A DNA stretch of 8,455 bases from Clostridium sp. AF27-2AA (GCF_003478505.1 NZ_QUFI01000059.1:1-8455); one strand, 5' to 3'; positions 1-7,048 are shown, numbered from the stretch's first letter. The notes: a model not told the origin generated them from the letters alone. Numbers and translations are program-made.

Positions 1-86
1 TCGTCCGAACACAATACCCATATTTTGCGCAGCGGTATGCCAGGATTACCGGCTTCGGACCTGTAGTGATCTGCGCTCTTAAATTT
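1..86. other. Left-edge stretch without a recognisable gene, with nested inverted repeats
   Basis: No gene can be supported here. The stretch lies just downstream of the transporter stop codon. It holds a 7-base inverted repeat, GTCCGAA at 3-9 and TTCGGAC at 54-60. Nested inside is a 5-base one, CGGTA at 33-37 and TACCG at 47-51. No T-run follows on either strand close to the stem, so it is not a standard intrinsic terminator. A minus-strand ATG near the edge has no Shine-Dalgarno. The stretch could be a structured untranslated region or the edge of something lying outside the window. Confidence 0.3.
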
Positions 87-1388
87 TTAAATGGTTACGA
101 TTCCAAGGAGCACTCCGAATGCCAGCATCAGCAGGCTAACAAGGTAATACGGCGGGATGCTGAATTTCATGTGGTCTTTCAGCTCGGTTCCGGTCAGGCC
201 GATAGCCAGATAGGTAGCCGGTACCAGCGGGCTTACCATGAGAGCCAGGTTCTTACCGATCAGCATGGTCAGCGCGGTATTTAAGGAGGCTACACCGTAG
301 GTTTCACCTACCTGCATAACCAGCGGCATGATGCCGTAGAAGTACGCGTCGGTTCCCACACACAGACCCAGCGGAAGTGCCAGAATACCGAAGATGATGT
401 GGATGTACTTGCCAAGGGCTGCCGGGATGATCGCCATGATCGCGCCTGCCATTGCTTCCAGCATGCCGGTTCCGTCAAAGACACCAACCATAGCGCCTGC
501 CGCGAACAGGGTTGCGGAAATGATCAGCGCTGCCGGAGCATGTTTCTTGATCAGCTTGTCCTGCAGCTTCTGGTCCGGATAGTTGACAGCCAGAAGGATG
601 CACAGCCCCAGCATGAAAATAACATAGGATTTACCAATACCGGTGGATAACAGCGCGATCACGCCAGCGGTGAGCAGGAAGTTGAAGATCAGGAAAGCAT
701 TGGACTTTCTTAAGCTTGCCTCTTCTTTCTTCTCTTTCTCATCTACCGCAACCTCTTCTCCTTTTCCAAGTCCAGCACCATGCTTGATCGCAACTATGCC
801 AAGAACAACCGCGAGCGCAATGTTCATAACCAGACCCACAACCTGAAGCGGAATCAGCATATGCCATAACTCGGTGGCATCCATCTCCAGAACGGTTGCC
901 GCTCTTGCGGTCGGGCCGCCCCACGGAAGCAGGTTCATAACACCCATGCAGGCGCCGGTCAGGCAAAGAAGGATGCGCGGATCAATCTTCATCTTTTTGT
1001 ATACCGGATACATAGACGGAATGGTAATGAGAACGGTTACCGCGGTGGTTCCGTCCAGATGCGCGATCGTTGCGATCACTGCGGTTACCACGGTAACTGC
1101 GATTACATTGTTTCCCGCTTTTTTTACCAGCCATCCAACGATGACATCAAAGAGTCCGGTATCTGCCAGAACACCAAAATAAATAACGGAAAAGATAAAT
1201 AAGATACCATTGCTGGTGGTCGTCTTAATACCATCCGCAATGAAGCCCATAATCTCTACCGGGGAAAACCGGAGAATCAGAGCCGCAATAGCCGGAACTA
1301 CTGCCAGTACCACGATCGGGGACATCTTGCCCTTTAAAAGCAGAACCACAATCGCGATGATCATCAGAAAACCAATAACTGCTACCAT
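87..1388 (-). CDS. CitMHS-family transporter (citrate-metal ion/H+ symporter type)
   Basis: An integral membrane protein of 433 residues, the same length as Bacillus CitM/CitH as I recall them. Family members import citrate complexed with Mg2+ or Ca2+ by proton symport; the exact substrate here is inferred. The protein is almost entirely hydrophobic segments. It has the family signatures IAHLDGTTAVTVL (about residues 108-120) and MNLLPWGGPTARA (about 151-163), plus a late GTDAYFYGIMPL segment. A charged Lys/Glu-rich loop at about 205-230 separates the two halves and is probably cytoplasmic. I chose ATG at 1388 because GGGAGG lies 9 nt upstream. The in-frame GTG two codons earlier (1394) has only 3 nt of spacing. 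The gene sits alone downstream of the terminator that ends the pilin-like gene. No citrate sensor or citrate lyase gene is visible. Confidence 0.88.
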   Translation of the reverse strand: MVAVIGFLMIIAIVVLLLKGKMSPIVVLAVVPAIAALILRFSPVEIMGFIADGIKTTTSNGILFIFSVIYFGVLADTGLFDVIVGWLVKKAGNNVIAVTVVTAVIATIAHLDGTTAVTVLITIPSMYPVYKKMKIDPRILLCLTGACMGVMNLLPWGGPTARAATVLEMDATELWHMLIPLQVVGLVMNIALAVVLGIVAIKHGAGLGKGEEVAVDEKEKKEEASLRKSNAFLIFNFLLTAGVIALLSTGIGKSYVIFMLGLCILLAVNYPDQKLQDKLIKKHAPAALIISATLFAAGAMVGVFDGTGMLEAMAGAIMAIIPAALGKYIHIIFGILALPLGLCVGTDAYFYGIMPLVMQVGETYGVASLNTALTMLIGKNLALMVSPLVPATYLAIGLTGTELKDHMKFSIPPYYLVSLLMLAFGVLLGIVTI

Positions 1389-1397
1389 TGTCACATT

Positions 1398-1403
1398 CCT
1401 CCC
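1398..1403 (-). promoter_or_regulatory. Ribosome binding site deciding the transporter start
   Basis: GGGAGG on the minus strand lies 9 nt from the ATG at 1388 but only 3 nt from an in-frame GTG at 1394. The spacing favours the ATG and a 433-residue product. Confidence 0.65.
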
Positions 1404-1464
1404 TAAACTTTCTTAAGTCTTTACTGAGATTCATTTTAATGGCAGCAGTTTAATTGTTCATGAC

Positions 1465-1490
1465 AAAAAAATGACATTTTTGTCATTTTT
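1465..1490 (-). terminator. Palindromic intrinsic terminator after the pilin-like gene
   Basis: A perfect inverted repeat, AAAAATGACA (1467-1476) and TGTCATTTTT (1481-1490), has a 4-base loop. It starts 2 nt beyond the pilin-like stop codon. Read on the minus strand, the second arm runs into a T-run that extends to 1465. The mirror symmetry means it could also work on the plus strand. The stem is AT-rich with few G:C pairs, so its efficiency may be moderate. Confidence 0.72.
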
Positions 1491-1492
1491 AC

Positions 1493-2395
1493 TCAATTCG
1501 GATAGGTCCCATCCGCCAGCAGCTTCTGATATGCATTGTAGGCATCTTCCAGCTTGTCATATTTTTGGCCGGATGTATAAGAGGAAAAATCTGCAATATG
1601 ATCCGCAATTGCCACATACGTCTTTCCGTCTTTCTTTCTGGCCGCTGTTGTCGTTTCAGAAATGTAAAATCCACCATCTGCCCTGCTGACTATGACCGGA
1701 ATCTTTTTCCCTGCACCAACCTGATTGGTATCCATGGATGTCCAGAACAAATACCGGCTGGATGCATTTTTCGGACTTCCTATATAGGCCCATGTCCCGG
1801 TTCCCAGCAGACTGCTGCTGCCCTCCTTCCGTATTTCCTCATTAACTTTCGTCAGCATATCAGATTTCGGACACTTGGAATCGATTTCAAAATAAGTGTT
1901 ATTCTGTTTTATCAGCTCAGCCAGTATATCGGTTTTATCGAGTGCTCCATGCAGATCATCGTTGTAGGGAAAAGAGATCGGTGTATCATTTCCACCTGCT
2001 CCGCTCCATATTACCTTCATTCCGAAACCCGGAATGTATGACAGCGTACATTCTCCATTCTCAACAGGGATCCCGATCCAGTGCTCCGTATTACCCTCGC
2101 TCCTGGAATGCGTGATCCCGGAAACCGTTACGGGATCATAGGCATTCCAGTCATCCCGTTTCTGTTTCAATTTCTTCACTGTCCTGGAGTAATTTTCTGT
2201 ATCCTCAGTCATCACAGCCATCATCACTTCCGAGTAAGCAGAGCGCACATCGGCAAGATCAACCGTCTCACGACTTTTCTCCAGATATCCTGCAAAAACA
2301 GGCATGGATATCGCCACAAGAACTCCGATGACCGCAACGACGATCAAAAGCTCCGCAAGCGTAAAGCCGTTGTTCCCAGTCTTTTGTTTTTTCAT
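1493..2395 (-). CDS. Orphan type IV pilin-like / type II secretion pseudopilin-like protein
   Basis: A 300-residue protein with a clear class III (prepilin) signal. A short basic leader, MKKQKTGNNG, ends in Gly10. Cleavage would precede Phe11 in the motif GFTLAELLIVVAVIGVL. Glu15, the fifth residue of the mature protein, is the canonical Glu needed for pilin assembly. Residues about 13-34 form the hydrophobic helix, followed by an amphipathic helix (GYLEKSRETVDLADVRSAYS) typical of the pilin stalk. The remaining 240 residues are a large extracytoplasmic domain that I cannot assign; it is longer than in a classical major pilin. The start is supported by AAGGAGAG about 9 nt upstream and a good promoter further up. 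No pilus ATPase, platform protein or prepilin peptidase lies nearby, so assembly would depend on genes elsewhere. The role is unknown: surface appendage, minor pilin, or secreted lipoprotein-like function. Confidence 0.85.
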   Translation of the reverse strand: MKKQKTGNNGFTLAELLIVVAVIGVLVAISMPVFAGYLEKSRETVDLADVRSAYSEVMMAVMTEDTENYSRTVKKLKQKRDDWNAYDPVTVSGITHSRSEGNTEHWIGIPVENGECTLSYIPGFGMKVIWSGAGGNDTPISFPYNDDLHGALDKTDILAELIKQNNTYFEIDSKCPKSDMLTKVNEEIRKEGSSSLLGTGTWAYIGSPKNASSRYLFWTSMDTNQVGAGKKIPVIVSRADGGFYISETTTAARKKDGKTYVAIADHIADFSSYTSGQKYDKLEDAYNAYQKLLADGTYPN

Positions 2396-2435
2396 GATTT
2401 TACGCTCTCCTTATGCCATTCTTTCGTACCGTTTT

Positions 2436-2464
2436 ATTGTACTGCATTCTTTTTCGTTTGGCAA
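2436..2464 (-). promoter_or_regulatory. Sigma-A-type promoter for the pilin-like gene
   Basis: On the minus strand, TTGCCA (2464-2459) and TACAAT (2441-2436) are separated by exactly 17 nt. They lie about 40 nt upstream of the pilin-like ATG. Each hexamer differs from consensus at one position. This is the best promoter match in the window and suggests the pilin-like gene is transcribed on its own. Confidence 0.7.
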
Positions 2465-2487
2465 TGATTGAGAGCTTTCCTGATTGT

Positions 2488-2650
2488 TCAGATTACGGAA
2501 CATATTTTTCCATACATCTTAGGACGTCTGTCCCGGAACAGTCCCCAGGAAAGACGGTCTTCCATCAGCCGGTCCAGATCAAAGTCTGCTGTGATAAAGC
2601 CCTCTTCCTCGCTTCCCATGGCTTCCTGTATTTCCCCGCAGCCGTCCCTG
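2488..2650 (-). pseudogene. C-terminal fragment of a carbon-nitrogen hydrolase (nitrilase superfamily)
   Basis: About 50 codons read like the end of a nitrilase/amidase-fold hydrolase. They include GSEEEGFITADFDLDRL followed by WGLFRDRRPKMYG. In the superfamily the corresponding region is the last beta strand (E-G-x-x-x-A-D-x-D-L-x-R) and the closing R-D-R-R-P-x-x-Y segment. The catalytic Glu-Lys-Cys portion, some 200 residues or more, is absent. Immediately upstream on the coding strand lies an intrinsic terminator instead of the rest of the gene. The frame stays open to 2808, but those residues do not look like the family. No Shine-Dalgarno or plausible start is seen. I read it as a relic of a deleted gene. 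Assignment is by motif resemblance only. Confidence 0.55.
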
Positions 2651-2660
2651 AAATTGGTAT

Positions 2661-2693
2661 AAAAAAACAGGTGACGGCATATTCCATCACCTG
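2661..2693 (-). terminator. Strong intrinsic terminator, probable end of the xdh transcript
   Basis: On the minus strand CAGGTGATGG, a 6-base loop (AATATG) and CCGTCACCTG form a 10-base-pair stem with one U-G wobble. Seven T residues follow directly (2667-2661). Stem arms are at 2684-2693 and 2668-2677. It lies about 330 nt beyond the xdhC stop and is the first convincing terminator on that transcript. Confidence 0.85.
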
Positions 2694-3023
2694 CTGTAGC
2701 TGTTTTTGTCTTTAAATGTCTCTGTCCCTTTGACAGGCAGAAAAACGGTGACCTTAATCCCCAGTTTTCTGCTCTGCTTTTGCCAGAAGCTCTTATTGAC
2801 CGTTTCACAAGTGACGTGCCTTTTGCACTGATAACATACGCATGTAGCGTATCGACTTATAAAATTTGAGCTCCTAACCCAATCAATAATGTGGTTTCCC
2901 ACTTTCGGCTTCTGACCCGCCCGTCCGTCTGGGCTTAACTCAATATCTGAGTGGTCACGTATTTTAAATTAGCATAATCTTTATGACCTATCAAGAAATT
3001 TTCTCAATTCTATTTATTCTATT
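2694..3023. other. Gap without a supportable gene, downstream of xdhC
   Basis: This AT-richer stretch between the xdhC stop and the terminator carries no open frame I believe in. The longest minus-strand frame (2687-2902) would start at GTG with no Shine-Dalgarno. Its stop codon falls inside the terminator stem and its sequence matches no family I recognise, although it has a cluster of four Cys (codons 21, 23, 26, 32). Small inverted repeats are visible: ATACGC/GCGTAT around 2838-2854, ACTCA/TGAGT around 2938-2952, and CTGTC/GACAG around 2723-2737. It may be a long 3' untranslated region or decayed coding DNA. Confidence 0.4.
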
Positions 3024-3530
3024 TTACACCTCGTCTGCTTCCTTATCCTTTCCAAGCCGTCTCAGCATGGTCTTCTTCACTGCGCGGAAGATATTCTCGT
3101 ATCCGGTGCAGCGGCACAAGTGGCCGGACAGGAGTTTGCGGATCTCGTCATCGGAATATTCCTTTCCGGACTGTAAAAGCTCCGTTGCGCTCATGATAAA
3201 GCCCGGGGTACAGAATCCGCACTGGACAGCGGCCTCATCAATGAAGGCCTGCTGGATGTCGGACATCTCGCCGTTCGGGCCTGCCAGGCCCTCCAGGGTC
3301 AGGATTTCCTTGCCCTCGGCCCACACAGCCAGGTAAATGCAGGAATTGAAACACTCGCCGTCGATCAGGACGTTGCAGGCTCCGCACTCTCCTACCTCAC
3401 AGCCCTTCTTGACGCTGGTAAGGCGGAAATCATCCCGCAGCACATCGGTTAGGGACGCGCGCACATCGATCATTTTTTCTACTTTCTTTCCGTTAATGGT
3501 GCAGGAAAGCAGCTTATACTGTTTACTCAT
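3024..3530 (-). CDS. xdhC: Xanthine dehydrogenase iron-sulfur subunit
   Basis: A 168-residue electron-transfer subunit carrying two [2Fe-2S] clusters. It passes electrons from the molybdenum centre to the FAD subunit. The N-terminal plant-ferredoxin-like domain has Cys44, Cys49, Cys52 and Cys64 in KGCEVGECGACNVL...SC. The C-terminal helical domain has Cys104 and Cys107 (VQCGFCTPGF) and Cys139 and Cys141 (HLCRCTGYENI). All eight ligands are present. The length and the WAEGKEI segment match the E. coli XdhC iron-sulfur subunit as I recall it; this is not the XdhC/CoxI maturation chaperone. The open frame extends upstream to 3728, but those 66 codons lie inside xdhB. The true start is the ATG at 3530, with GGAGG 8 nt upstream. 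It overlaps the xdhB end by 8 nt (ATGAGTAA), implying translational coupling. Confidence 0.95.
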   Translation of the reverse strand: MSKQYKLLSCTINGKKVEKMIDVRASLTDVLRDDFRLTSVKKGCEVGECGACNVLIDGECFNSCIYLAVWAEGKEILTLEGLAGPNGEMSDIQQAFIDEAAVQCGFCTPGFIMSATELLQSGKEYSDDEIRKLLSGHLCRCTGYENIFRAVKKTMLRRLGKDKEADEV

Positions 3531-4410
3531 GGACTTCACCTCCAGCCAGACGGATGGATTCGCACAGGGCGCGCTCTGCCAGTACCGTCGCGATATGTTC
3601 ACGGAAATCTTTCGCAGCTCGCCAGCTGTCCCGCGGATTGATATCCTCAAGAACTGCCTGGGCAAACTCTTTGACTGCCGCTCTGCCCGTCTCTTTTCCA
3701 CGGATCTTTGCTTCCGCGGAAGGGGCACGCATCGGTACCGGACCGGCTACGCCGTAAGCAATCCGGGCATCCAGAATTGTTTTTTTATCTTCGGAAAGCT
3801 TTACATTCACAGAGCATCCTGTAGTGGCGATATCCATGGCGTTACGCATTGCATACTTGATATAATGCCCGAAATAACCTTCATAAGCTTCCTTCGGAAT
3901 GATGATCGCAGTCTGCAGCTCGCCCGGTTTCAAATCTACCTTGCCTGCCTTGATGTAAAAATCGTGGATCGGAAGCCGGCGTACTCCTTCCGGTCCGGTG
4001 ATCTCCACGATCGCATCCCATGCATGGAGGGTTGAGGCAGAGTCAGCGGAAGTCACGCCATTGCAGGTGTTTCCTCCGATGGTACCGATGTTGCGGATCT
4101 GGGGGCCGCCCACCATGTCTACTGCCTCGCCGAGTACGTTGATATATTTCTGGATGATCGGATCCTTGGTAATATGGGAAAAACTGGTCAGGGAGCCGAT
4201 GCGGATGGCACCGTCCTCCTCAAAGGATACGCCTCGCATGGCGTCGATCCCGTAAAGACTGACAAGCTCTTTTCCTGCGCGTTTTCCCTCGCGCATCTGC
4301 ACCAGCACATCACTGCCTCCGGCAATGATCTGCGCTTCCGGATGTTCCATCAGGAGCGCTACTGCGTGCTCTACACTTTCCGCTTCGTAAAGCGCCTTTA
4401 AATCATACAT
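3523..4410 (-). CDS. xdhB: Xanthine dehydrogenase FAD-binding subunit
   Basis: A 295-residue flavoprotein subunit of the cytosolic xanthine dehydrogenase. It takes electrons from the iron-sulfur subunit and hands them to NAD+ (acceptor assumed from the family). The FAD-binding PCMH-type fold is shown by IIAGGSDVLVQM (residues 28-39), which contacts the pyrophosphate. A second signature is GPQIRNIGTIGGNTCNG (102-118). The C-terminal CO dehydrogenase flavoprotein domain follows, with MRNAMDIATTGCS and the closing SWRAAKDFREHI. The Cys-rich [4Fe-4S] insertion known from 4-hydroxybenzoyl-CoA reductase beta subunits is absent, which supports a purine dehydrogenase. ATG at 4410 has AAGGAGGT about 7 nt upstream and overlaps the xdhA end by 13 nt. 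Length matches E. coli XdhB (about 292 residues as I recall). Confidence 0.94.
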   Translation of the reverse strand: MYDLKALYEAESVEHAVALLMEHPEAQIIAGGSDVLVQMREGKRAGKELVSLYGIDAMRGVSFEEDGAIRIGSLTSFSHITKDPIIQKYINVLGEAVDMVGGPQIRNIGTIGGNTCNGVTSADSASTLHAWDAIVEITGPEGVRRLPIHDFYIKAGKVDLKPGELQTAIIIPKEAYEGYFGHYIKYAMRNAMDIATTGCSVNVKLSEDKKTILDARIAYGVAGPVPMRAPSAEAKIRGKETGRAAVKEFAQAVLEDINPRDSWRAAKDFREHIATVLAERALCESIRLAGGEVHE

Positions 4411-6707
4411 AATGTAACCTCCTTGAACAAACCTTCTTCTTTAAACCGTTTAAACAGAATGTGCGGGTTCACCGGCGCGTCATTGACTGCCACTCCGGTG
4501 GCTTGATAAACCGCGTTGCGGATGGCCGGAGCAACCGGACAGGTCGGCGGCTCACCCAGGGATTTTGTTCCGAAGGCACTGGTCGGCTCCGGATTTTCCA
4601 CGAAGTAAGCACGCAGTCTCGGATGGTCCATAAAGGTAGACAGCTTGTAGTCCAGCAGGTTATTATTTAACGCGCGCCCGGTCTTCGGATCAAACAGCAG
4701 CTTCTCGGACAGGCCGAAGCCGATGCCCATGCTCATGCCGCCGTGTACCTGTGCCTCAGCCAGGGCAGGATTGATCAGGGTTCCGACATCATGCACGTTT
4801 ACAATGTCAAGCAGCTTTACCTTGCACATCGGAATGTCTACCTCTACCTCCGCAAAACAACATCCGAAGGAGTAGGCGTTGGACTTGATCTGGGCGGTAC
4901 TCTCTGCGGTAATGTGCTGGCTGTGCGTTACGCTGTACAGGGCCTCAGTAGCCAGCTCACCCACGCTCATCAGCACGCGTCCGTCGGTCACGCGGACAAC
5001 GTTGCCCTCCACAAGATCCAGATTGTACGGAGGCATGCGGGTCAGCTCATGGGCATAGTTCAAAATGCGCTCTTTCAGCAACAGTCCGGTCTGGCGGATG
5101 GAGAAGCCTGCGGTATAAGTCTGACGGGACGCGTAAGCGCCAGTGCCAAACGGGGTCACATCGGTATCCTGGCAGGAAACCACATGCACCTGATCCAGGC
5201 GGACACCTACCACATCCGCTGCCATCTGGGTATAGGCAGTGTCAGCACCCTGGCCGATCTCTGTCTCCCCCAGCTGTACCTGCAGGGAACCATCCTGATT
5301 CAATACCATACGGCAGGAAGAGGTCTCCAGGGAGATTGGCCATACTGCCGTGTTGTACCAGAATACGGACATGCCGATACCACGGCGGATATCGCCGGTC
5401 TGATTCTGGTATTCCTTGTATTTACGCTCGTAATCCGTTGCTGCCATGCCCTTGTCCATACACTGGTTAAAGGTATCGCTGTACAGCTCATTCTTGGAAA
5501 ATTCATCCTTAAAGCCAACCGGCATCAGGTTCTTTCTGCGGAATGCGATCGGGTCCATGCCGATCTTTGCCGCAACATCATCGGTGTGGCATTCAACAGC
5601 CCACATAGCCTGCGGAATACCGTATCCGCGCATGGCTCCGGCAGCCGGCTTATTGGTAAATACCGTATAGCCATCTGCCTCAATATTGTCGCACGGGTAA
5701 AGCTGCGGGAATGCACCGACACCCTTTGCGCAGATGCTGTGGCCGTGGGATGCATACGCTCCCTGGTCGGAGAATGCCTCCAGCTTTCTTGCCGCAAAGG
5801 TTCCGTCCGGACGAACCCAGGATACGATATGGCTGCGGATCGCATGGCGTACACGGTTGGAAACGAAGGTTTCCTCCCGCGGCACATCCAGCTTAACCAG
5901 ATGACCGCCCAGGTTCATGCAGACCCATGCGCAAAGCGGCTCATACAGAACGTCCTGCTTGTTGCCGAAGCCGCCGCCGATGTAAGGCTTGATAATCTGC
6001 ACACGACCCCAGTCAATTCCCAGTGCCTGTCCCACCACGCGTCGGACAATGTGCGGGATCTGAGTGGAACTGAGCATACGGATGCGCTCGCCCTCCATCT
6101 GTGCAGTACAGATAAAGTTCTCGATATGGCAGTGCTGCACGGTCGGCGTGCTGTACCAGCCCTCTACCTTGATAAGGCCCGGCTCCCTGATGGCTTCCTC
6201 ATAATTACCCTTGCGGATCGTGGTGTGCTTTAACACATTGCCCGGGTAATTTTCATGGATCTGCGGAGCATCCTCCTTCATGGCATCCTGCACATCCATA
6301 ACGAACGGATACTCCTCATACTCTACTTTGATGGCCCGCAGTGCCTGGGCTGCTGCCACCTCATCCTCTGCTACGACTGCACCAATGTCATCGCCGTAAA
6401 AGCGGACACGGTCTGTCATGACCAGACGGTCTGCCACGTCCTGATGCGACGGGTCCGTAGACCACGGATGGCCTGCAGTCGGAAAATAGTGCTTTTCCTT
6501 CAGATCGAAGCAGGTGAAGATTTTTACGACTCCCGGAATCTTCTCCGCCTCAGATGTATCAATTGAAATAACCCGCCCATTCGCGATCGTGGAATGCAAT
6601 ACACGAATGATGTATGCACTCTTGTCGCACAGATCATCGGTATAACGGGTTCTGCCCATTGCTTTATCATGAGCATCTACACGTGTTACCTTCTTTCCTA
6701 CATACAT
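4398..6707 (-). CDS. xdhA: Xanthine dehydrogenase molybdopterin-binding catalytic subunit
   Basis: A 769-residue catalytic subunit that hydroxylates xanthine (and probably hypoxanthine) at a molybdopterin centre. The N-terminal aldehyde oxidase/xanthine dehydrogenase a/b hammerhead domain spans about residues 15-140; the Moco-binding domains follow. Visible cofactor and active-site motifs are STQ (Gln216), GGGFGNKQ (244-251), MRGYGIPQ (Arg360) and EIGQGADT (483-490). Glu719 in KSLGEPP is the expected catalytic base, so the enzyme looks intact. Gln251 occupies the place of the purine-binding Glu802 of bovine xanthine oxidase. From memory E. coli XdhA has the same Gln and very similar surrounding sequence, so I assign the XdhA branch rather than aldehyde or CO dehydrogenases. 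ATG at 6707 has GGAGGGG about 7 nt upstream. It is the first gene of the xdhABC set and lies 45 nt beyond a regulator remnant. Confidence 0.94.
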   Translation of the reverse strand: MYVGKKVTRVDAHDKAMGRTRYTDDLCDKSAYIIRVLHSTIANGRVISIDTSEAEKIPGVVKIFTCFDLKEKHYFPTAGHPWSTDPSHQDVADRLVMTDRVRFYGDDIGAVVAEDEVAAAQALRAIKVEYEEYPFVMDVQDAMKEDAPQIHENYPGNVLKHTTIRKGNYEEAIREPGLIKVEGWYSTPTVQHCHIENFICTAQMEGERIRMLSSTQIPHIVRRVVGQALGIDWGRVQIIKPYIGGGFGNKQDVLYEPLCAWVCMNLGGHLVKLDVPREETFVSNRVRHAIRSHIVSWVRPDGTFAARKLEAFSDQGAYASHGHSICAKGVGAFPQLYPCDNIEADGYTVFTNKPAAGAMRGYGIPQAMWAVECHTDDVAAKIGMDPIAFRRKNLMPVGFKDEFSKNELYSDTFNQCMDKGMAATDYERKYKEYQNQTGDIRRGIGMSVFWYNTAVWPISLETSSCRMVLNQDGSLQVQLGETEIGQGADTAYTQMAADVVGVRLDQVHVVSCQDTDVTPFGTGAYASRQTYTAGFSIRQTGLLLKERILNYAHELTRMPPYNLDLVEGNVVRVTDGRVLMSVGELATEALYSVTHSQHITAESTAQIKSNAYSFGCCFAEVEVDIPMCKVKLLDIVNVHDVGTLINPALAEAQVHGGMSMGIGFGLSEKLLFDPKTGRALNNNLLDYKLSTFMDHPRLRAYFVENPEPTSAFGTKSLGEPPTCPVAPAIRNAVYQATGVAVNDAPVNPHILFKRFKEEGLFKEVTLCMI

Positions 6708-6752
6708 TTGCTTACCCCTCCATTTGAAATCCTTCTTTTGTTCAGGCGCGCC

Positions 6753-7004
6753 TTACGATCTGCCTTCGATACACTGTTCTATTGCCATCTGGCTGCGGGT
6801 CTGTTTCAGGCTGCAAGTGTTGTCAGCGCGACCACGCTGCCCCGGTACTGCCGCATTCCGGCAAAGCTCTCCTGCCTGAATAAAAGTTTGTCCCGCCGCC
6901 ACTTCCATAGTGAACATGTAATTTTTATCTTTTTCTGTACAATTCTGAAACAACAATTCCATCGCACTGCGTTTTGCCATTGGCAATTTCTGAAAAATAT
7001 CCAC
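6753..7004 (-). pseudogene. Truncated or frameshifted Crp/Fnr-like regulator remnant
   Basis: An 83-codon frame whose first 50 residues resemble the N-terminus of a Clostridia Crp/Fnr-type regulator. It opens DIFQKLPMAKRSAMELLFQ. Next comes FTMEVAAGQTFIQAGELCRN, which fits the cNMP-binding fold pattern (G-x-x-[FI]-x-x-x-G-E). The expected continuation of the beta barrel and the helix-turn-helix are missing. After Cys-Arg-Asn the frame turns into unconvincing sequence and stops at 6753. The adjacent frame there reads RGSVVALTTLAA (ending at 6806), which resembles the next barrel strand and suggests a frameshift plus a large deletion. The GTG start at 7004 has a perfect AGGAGG 8 nt upstream, so a short peptide may still be made. 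Its place between guaD and xdhA suggests a former regulator of purine catabolism. Motif-level evidence only; a genuine small protein is the alternative. Confidence 0.5.
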
Positions 7005-7012
7005 GGGCACAT

Positions 7013-7018
7013 CCTCCT
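7013..7018 (-). promoter_or_regulatory. Ribosome binding site of the regulator remnant
   Basis: AGGAGG on the minus strand. Three candidate starts follow: ATG at 7012 (directly adjacent, too close), GTG at 7010 (2 nt) and GTG at 7004 (8 nt). Only the last has workable spacing, and it gives the frame resembling the Crp/Fnr N-terminus. Confidence 0.55.
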
Positions 7019-7048
7019 ATAGCATCATTGTAACCGCATTGTCTGCCG

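Noticed and set aside
1389..1464. Promoter for the CitMHS transporter
   Set aside because: TAAAAT-like boxes are present, but no -35 partner at 16-18 nt resembles consensus well enough to call.
2651..2808. Treating the whole 106-codon frame as an intact gene
   Set aside because: Only the last 50 codons resemble a known family. The first half overlaps a strong terminator and has no ribosome binding site.
2687..2902. Minus-strand 71-codon frame with a C-x-C-x2-C-x5-C cluster, possible zinc ribbon
   Set aside because: GTG start with no Shine-Dalgarno, stop codon inside the terminator stem, and no family resemblance. Kept only as part of the unexplained gap.
3531..3728. Longer N-terminus for the iron-sulfur subunit (66 extra residues)
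   Set aside because: It lies wholly inside xdhB, is Arg-rich and unlike the family. The ATG at 3530 has a GGAGG at 8 nt and gives the normal family length.
4743..6233. Very long plus-strand open frame (496 codons)
   Set aside because: It is the exact antisense of xdhA, a protein with all the expected catalytic motifs. The antisense product has no recognisable domain; it is a composition effect.
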